NCBI GenBank assembly: GCA_937900135.1
Contig: CALCDJ010000078.1
Span: 1 to 64,000 of the forward strand
From: an uncultured Blautia sp.
Lineage (GTDB): Bacteria; Bacillota; Clostridia; Lachnospirales; Lachnospiraceae
Length of the DNA: 64,000 nt
Direction of reading: 5' to 3'
Shown here piece by piece: positions 60,738-64,000 of this stretch (position 1 is the stretch's first letter; every line of letters starts with the position of its first letter). Both the position numbers and the translations under genes were made by a program. Under the pieces are notes generated by a model. That model had not been told where the DNA came from, did not search any database, and worked only from the letters and a program-made list of their open reading frames with translations.

Positions 60738-61001
60738 CTAAATGATACCGAGGCCCGAAAGAATTTTGTTCAAGTCCTCAAACTTACCGTTCGGTAAGTT
60801 GTTGTCATAAAAAATGGCGTTCATCTCATCGTATGACAGCCCGTAAAATTCAGATAATGCGATCACTTCATCTGGCTTGAACTTAACTTCTCCCCTTTCC
60901 TTCTTGCTGTATGAAACAATCGACTTCCCGATTACTTCAGCCAACTTTTCAAGGGGAATCCTCCTTCCGGCTCGAAGTTCCCGGAGCCTTGTGCTATCCA
61001 T
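60738..61001 (-). CDS. Cro-like repressor
   Basis: An 87-aa XRE protein (RRIPLEKLAEVIGKSIVSYS). First gene of the leftward early operon, opposite the repressor. Its codons for NNLPNG contain operator TTACCGTTCGGTAA (60784-60797), which may act as a roadblock. AAGGAGG start. Confidence 0.8.
   Translation of the reverse strand: MDSTRLRELRAGRRIPLEKLAEVIGKSIVSYSKKERGEVKFKPDEVIALSEFYGLSYDEMNAIFYDNNLPNGKFEDLNKILSGLGII
60784..60797. promoter_or_regulatory. Intragenic operator in cro-like gene
   Basis: Perfect-arm TTACC-GTTC-GGTAA inside coding sequence, about 240 bp downstream of the early promoter. Confidence 0.65.
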
Positions 61002-61035
61002 TCCTGCACCTCCTTTGTTTATTGATTATGTCATC

Positions 61036-61064
61036 ATCTTATCTTACCGCATGGTAATTGTCAA
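61036..61064 (-). promoter_or_regulatory. Early leftward promoter (PL-like) with operator in spacer
   Basis: TTGACA (61059-61064), 17 bp, TAAGAT (61036-61041). Operator TTACCATGCGGTAA on the minus strand (61044-61057) fills the spacer. Confidence 0.9.
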
Positions 61065-61093
61065 TAATGAAATTATATTTTTTGTAAGTATTA

Positions 61094-61122
61094 TTTACTG
61101 TTCGGTAATTATACGATATGAT
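61094..61122 (+). promoter_or_regulatory. Repressor promoter overlapping an operator
   Basis: TTTACT (61094-61099), 17 bp, TATGAT (61117-61122). Operator TTACTGTTCGGTAA (61095-61108) covers the -35, predicting negative autoregulation. Confidence 0.82.
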
Positions 61123-61139
61123 ACTTCAGAGGTGATACT

Positions 61140-61553
61140 ATGAAAGATTTTCCCAATATTTTATACAGCCTACTTAGACAGCGTGGCATGACACAAAAGA
61201 TGCTCGCAGACAAGGCGCATACAACCGAAGCAACCATTTCCCGGTATCTAACCGATACAAAGCGAATGCCACGAGCTGATCTGATTGTTTCCATTGCAGA
61301 AGCCCTGGATGTAAGTACAGATTATCTTCTTGGACTCAGCCCGATTGCCTCCAGGCAATCTTTATCTCCTGAGATGGAAGAATTGTTTTCTTGCTACTCC
61401 AAAGCATCAGAAAGTGATCGTAAGGTTATCTGGGCGGTTTTGGACAAATATCAGGCTGTTGATTTCAAGATAGCTGCATCCGGACAAGATCAATGGAATC
61501 CTAACGATTCGTCTTCTCGTCAGGCAGCTATAAAAAAATTCGAGGACGAATAG
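61140..61553 (+). CDS. Prophage CI-like repressor
   Basis: A 137-aa protein. N-terminal XRE HTH (MTQKMLADKAHTTEATISRY) and a helical C-terminus (ESDRKVIWAVLDKYQAVDFK); no LexA-type peptidase. Inactivation probably relies on the downstream ImmA-like peptidase, as in ICEBs1 ImmR/ImmA. Predicted to bind the 14 TTACC-N4-GGTAA operators. AGAGGTG start signal. Confidence 0.88.
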   Translation: MKDFPNILYSLLRQRGMTQKMLADKAHTTEATISRYLTDTKRMPRADLIVSIAEALDVSTDYLLGLSPIASRQSLSPEMEELFSCYSKASESDRKVIWAVLDKYQAVDFKIAASGQDQWNPNDSSSRQAAIKKFEDE

Positions 61554-61597
61554 AGTACGATCTTCATATCGTCACATACCATTCTGTCTCTCTGCGG

Positions 61598-62446
61598 ATG
61601 GAACTAAATATCTGGCAATTACAAGAACTGTTCAGCAAAAAGGCTTTTTCCTTTTTCAGCAAACGCCTTAATTCTTATGTGATTGCCTATAATGATGTTC
61701 TTCCGCTAACAGAGGCGGTCTATCAGGTATTTCACGAAATAGGTCATATCTATTACGGCCATATATCTCCAGGCAATAGCATTGCTATTTCTCTGGAATC
61801 GCAAGAACGGGTGGCAAATCATTTTGCCGCCTTTATTTTTTCAAAGATTGGAGGTGCAAAAATCATGAAAACTTTGACCGGAAACGAACACTTTACCTAC
61901 GAGGGTATGCCTGCCGGGATCTTACTTAGTGACTTCTGGGCGTGGAACTCTTCTGATCTGCTGAACAATACCCTTCGTGGAGCATTGGCTGAGTTCCTCG
62001 TTGCTTCTGCAATAGGCATTGATACCAGCGAAGCCCGCCAGGACTGGACTCCCTATGATTTACTTTCTCCTTCTGGGAGAAAAATCGAAGTCAAATGCTC
62101 CGCATATCTCCAGAGTTGGAATGCTGATCGTCTTTCAAAAATACAGTTCAGCATCCGCCCAGCTCGATCATGGGATTCTGAAAATGACTTTAGTGATGAT
62201 GTCAAAAGGTGGTCCGACCTCTATGTGTTCTGCTTGTACGCAAGCAAAGATCGGAGCGAAACGCCGCTTCAACTTGAACAGTGGGAATTTTATCTTCTGC
62301 CTACATCGGTTCTTGACATCCGATGCAAGGACCAGAAAAGCATTTCCCTCAGTTCTCTTCTGTCTCTTTCTCCTGCAAAAGCTACATACGAGGAATTGAG
62401 AGAGGCGGTTGAAAATCTGGACTTAGGCTCTACCCCCCCCCCATAA
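61598..62446 (+). CDS. ImmA/IrrE-type peptidase fused to PD-(D/E)XK-like domain
   Basis: A 282-aa protein. The N-terminal third has HEIGH (46-50), the zinc-peptidase HExxH of ImmA/IrrE, and QERVANHFAAFIF after it. Residues about 125-180 resemble a nuclease fold: E132, D154, E164-V-K166. The frame stays open upstream to the repressor 3' end without a standard start, so the N-terminus may be longer. C10 tract near the stop (62433-62442). Known ImmA cleaves its repressor; the nuclease-like part is unexpected. Confidence 0.8.
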   Translation: MELNIWQLQELFSKKAFSFFSKRLNSYVIAYNDVLPLTEAVYQVFHEIGHIYYGHISPGNSIAISLESQERVANHFAAFIFSKIGGAKIMKTLTGNEHFTYEGMPAGILLSDFWAWNSSDLLNNTLRGALAEFLVASAIGIDTSEARQDWTPYDLLSPSGRKIEVKCSAYLQSWNADRLSKIQFSIRPARSWDSENDFSDDVKRWSDLYVFCLYASKDRSETPLQLEQWEFYLLPTSVLDIRCKDQKSISLSSLLSLSPAKATYEELREAVENLDLGSTPPP

Positions 62447-62539
62447 GAACATCTGTTCTGATTTTTGTATCTCATTTTTTATTGCCATAGCCTGATGTGA
62501 CATTCTGTTGCGTTATGGCGTGGCAGAAAGGAAAACATC

Positions 62540-62875
62540 ATGGAAGAAAAAATACTTATTCAAGGAACTTGCAACCGCATAAAGGGTGCTTTTGTCGAAA
62601 ACGGATACGGTCTTTTAACAAACCAAAGACTTATATACTCTAAACATAGTCTTGCAAAAATCGCTGCTATGGGTATTCTTGTAAATCTCACTCAGGGAAG
62701 TTACGAATTTGACATTCCGCTTTCAGACATTTCATCTGTCCAAGAGAAAAAGCGCCTATTCAACAAGGTGCTTTTGATTACTACTACTTCTGGAGAAGAG
62801 TATAGCTTCTACTTCACGAAACTTATGGAGTGGAAAATTCATCTGTCAAACCTACTTCCAGGAAAGGTAGTATAA
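62540..62875 (+). CDS. PH/GRAM-like domain protein
   Basis: A 111-aa protein. KGAFVENGYGLLTNQRLIYS and a strand with DISSVQEKKRLFNKVLLITT fit bacterial PH-like (GRAM/YokE) domains. Lysogenic transcript between peptidase and integrase; role unknown. Confidence 0.75.
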   Translation: MEEKILIQGTCNRIKGAFVENGYGLLTNQRLIYSKHSLAKIAAMGILVNLTQGSYEFDIPLSDISSVQEKKRLFNKVLLITTTSGEEYSFYFTKLMEWKIHLSNLLPGKVV

Positions 62876-62883
62876 ACCAATTC

Positions 62884-63171
62884 GTCCGTAGGACTGTCCA
62901 TCGGATTGTCCTCGGACGGACTATATATTTATATATAGATATATAGGTAATGGTACTGGTAATGGTTACATCGGATTATCCACCGGACAGTCCGTAGGAT
63001 TATCCGCCGGACAGCCTTAAAAATCTTTATTTTACAGTGTTTCTATTTTTTTGCTGTCAAGTATGATCTTATACCATGCAATACGCCGGTTCCGTAACCA
63101 TTGCAACAGCAATCAAAATATTTTCGTGACAGTCCTACGGACTATCCACCGGATTATCCGTAGGACGATTT
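62884..63171 (+). repeat. Iteron clusters with AT-rich core (putative origin)
   Basis: Three groups of GGAYTRTCC-type units at 12-bp period: 62891 and 62903; 62973, 62985, 62997 and 63009; 63127, 63139, 63151 and 63163. Between them lie AT-rich tracts (62925-62946 and 63020-63050) and a GGTAATGGTACT run. No gene fits the 308-bp stretch. It looks like a duplicated origin or initiator-bound regulatory region upstream of the integrase. Confidence 0.75.
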
Positions 63172-63183
63172 TAGGAGGTTATC

Positions 63184-64000
63184 ATGGCTTTCAAGAAAAC
63201 AATAGATACCATGCCGACTCTCTGCCGCCGTGTGGCTATTTATATTCGTGTTTCTACTAATCATCAGATAGACCGGGACTCTCTTCCTCTGCAACGGGAG
63301 GAGTTGATAAACTATGCTAAATATGCTTTGAATATTGAAGACTATGAAGTGTTTGAAGATGCCGGTTTTTCTGCAAAAAATACAGACCGACCAGATTATC
63401 AGCGTATGATGAAGATGATTCGTTCTGGACTTTTCTCTCATGTGCTTGTCTGGAAGCTGGATCGTATTTCCAGGAATCTTCTTGACTTTGCCGCTATGTA
63501 TGAAGAGTTGAAGCGTCTTAATGTAACTTTCGTAAGTAAAAACGAGCAGTTTGATACCAGTACCGCAATGGGCGAAGCTATGCTTAAAATCATCCTCGTT
63601 TTTGCAGAGCTGGAGCGTAAAATGACCTCTGAGCGTGTAACCGCCACAATGCTATCCAGAGCAGCTTCCGGCAAATGGAACGGTGGGCGCATCCCATACG
63701 GATTTTCCTACGACTATGATACCAGGGAATTTTCTATCTGCTCCGAAGAACAGAAAGTCGTATTGCTTATGTGCGACTTCTACGAGTCCAGTCATTCACT
63801 TCTGTATGTTGCCAGAAAGCTGAACGAACTCGGACACCGGACAAGAGCCGGTAATCTATGGAGTCCTGTTCAGGTACATAAAATCCTTGTCAATCCATTC
63901 AGTATCGGAGATTATGTATATAACCAAACATCTCTCAGCACTGGAACTCAGATTCTGAATAAGGAGGAGGATTTCATCGTGTTTGAAAACCATCATCCTG
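63184..64000 (+). CDS. Phage large serine integrase, cut by window end
   Basis: The 272 visible residues hold the resolvase domain (YIRVSTNHQIDRDSLPLQ, catalytic Ser in YIRVS, KLDRISRNLLDF) and the start of the recombinase domain. AGGAGG lies 6 nt before the ATG. Closely related to the recombinase at 1272 (long identical stretches such as VTFVSKNEQFDTSTA). Expected attP/attR just beyond the window. Confidence 0.93.
   Translation, partial: MAFKKTIDTMPTLCRRVAIYIRVSTNHQIDRDSLPLQREELINYAKYALNIEDYEVFEDAGFSAKNTDRPDYQRMMKMIRSGLFSHVLVWKLDRISRNLLDFAAMYEELKRLNVTFVSKNEQFDTSTAMGEAMLKIILVFAELERKMTSERVTATMLSRAASGKWNGGRIPYGFSYDYDTREFSICSEEQKVVLLMCDFYESSHSLLYVARKLNELGHRTRAGNLWSPVQVHKILVNPFSIGDYVYNQTSLSTGTQILNKEEDFIVFENHHP

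Noticed and set aside
62884..63171. Possible CRISPR array
   Set aside because: Repeats are 9 bp with 3-bp gaps, partly palindromic and interrupted; no 25-40 bp repeats with unique spacers and no cas genes.

Overview
The window is almost entirely a temperate bacteriophage genome integrated in a Gram-positive, low-GC Firmicute, most probably a gut Clostridium-like bacterium (Lachnospiraceae type). The grounds are strong AGGAGG ribosome sites, TTGACA/TAAGAT promoters, PBSX/XkdX-like tail genes and large serine recombinases. No host housekeeping gene is visible, so genus is not assignable.

Layout. (1) 1-3058 is the right end of a second, related mobile element or prophage: an early HTH gene cut by the window edge, a Cro-like gene, a divergent repressor, a 54-aa protein and a large serine recombinase. 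(2) About 3.06-3.32 kb is the junction. (3) 3.3-16.0 kb is a leftward block of about 30 small accessory genes (zinc ribbons, membrane peptides, a Bro-N protein, a MazF-like protein, a radical SAM protein) plus a distant target gene of a diversity-generating retroelement (DGR). (4) 16.3-16.7 kb carries an Fst/par-like type I toxin-antitoxin locus. (5) 16.7-19.0 kb is lysis (GH25-CHAP-SH3b endolysin, holin). (6) 19.8-23.0 kb is the DGR: target VR1, avd, template repeat (TR) and reverse transcriptase. (7) 23-47 kb is the morphogenesis module of a contractile-tailed phage: baseplate, tape measure, tail tube, sheath, head, portal and terminase. (8) 47-50.6 kb has ParB-like and methyltransferase/Mom-like genes, a tRNA-like sequence and a regulatory node. 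(9) 50.7-61 kb is the early region: late-regulator-like protein, methyltransferase, HNH, RusA, DnaC-like loader, DnaD-like replisome organizer, Bet/RecT, PD-(D/E)XK exonuclease and HTH proteins. (10) 61.1-64 kb runs rightward: repressor, ImmA-like peptidase fused to a nuclease-like domain, PH-domain protein, and a second large serine integrase cut by the window end.

How it works together. The repressor at 61140 probably holds the lysogen through 14 copies of an operator TTACC-N4-GGTAA. Several of these lie inside the spacer between the -35 and -10 of leftward promoters, at the immunity region, at 50.5 kb and across the accessory block. Replication would use the organizer/loader pair and 12-bp iterons (GGAYTRTCC plus 3) found in the organizer gene, upstream of the integrase and at 16.35 kb.

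The most exciting system is the DGR. One adenine-rich TR matches two variable regions about 16.6 kb apart (21944-22059 and 5247-5362). I count 13 differences from TR in each VR, all at TR adenines. Each VR is followed by a GGTA-loop hairpin that is absent after TR. The remote target follows a repressor operator and lies next to a radical SAM gene.
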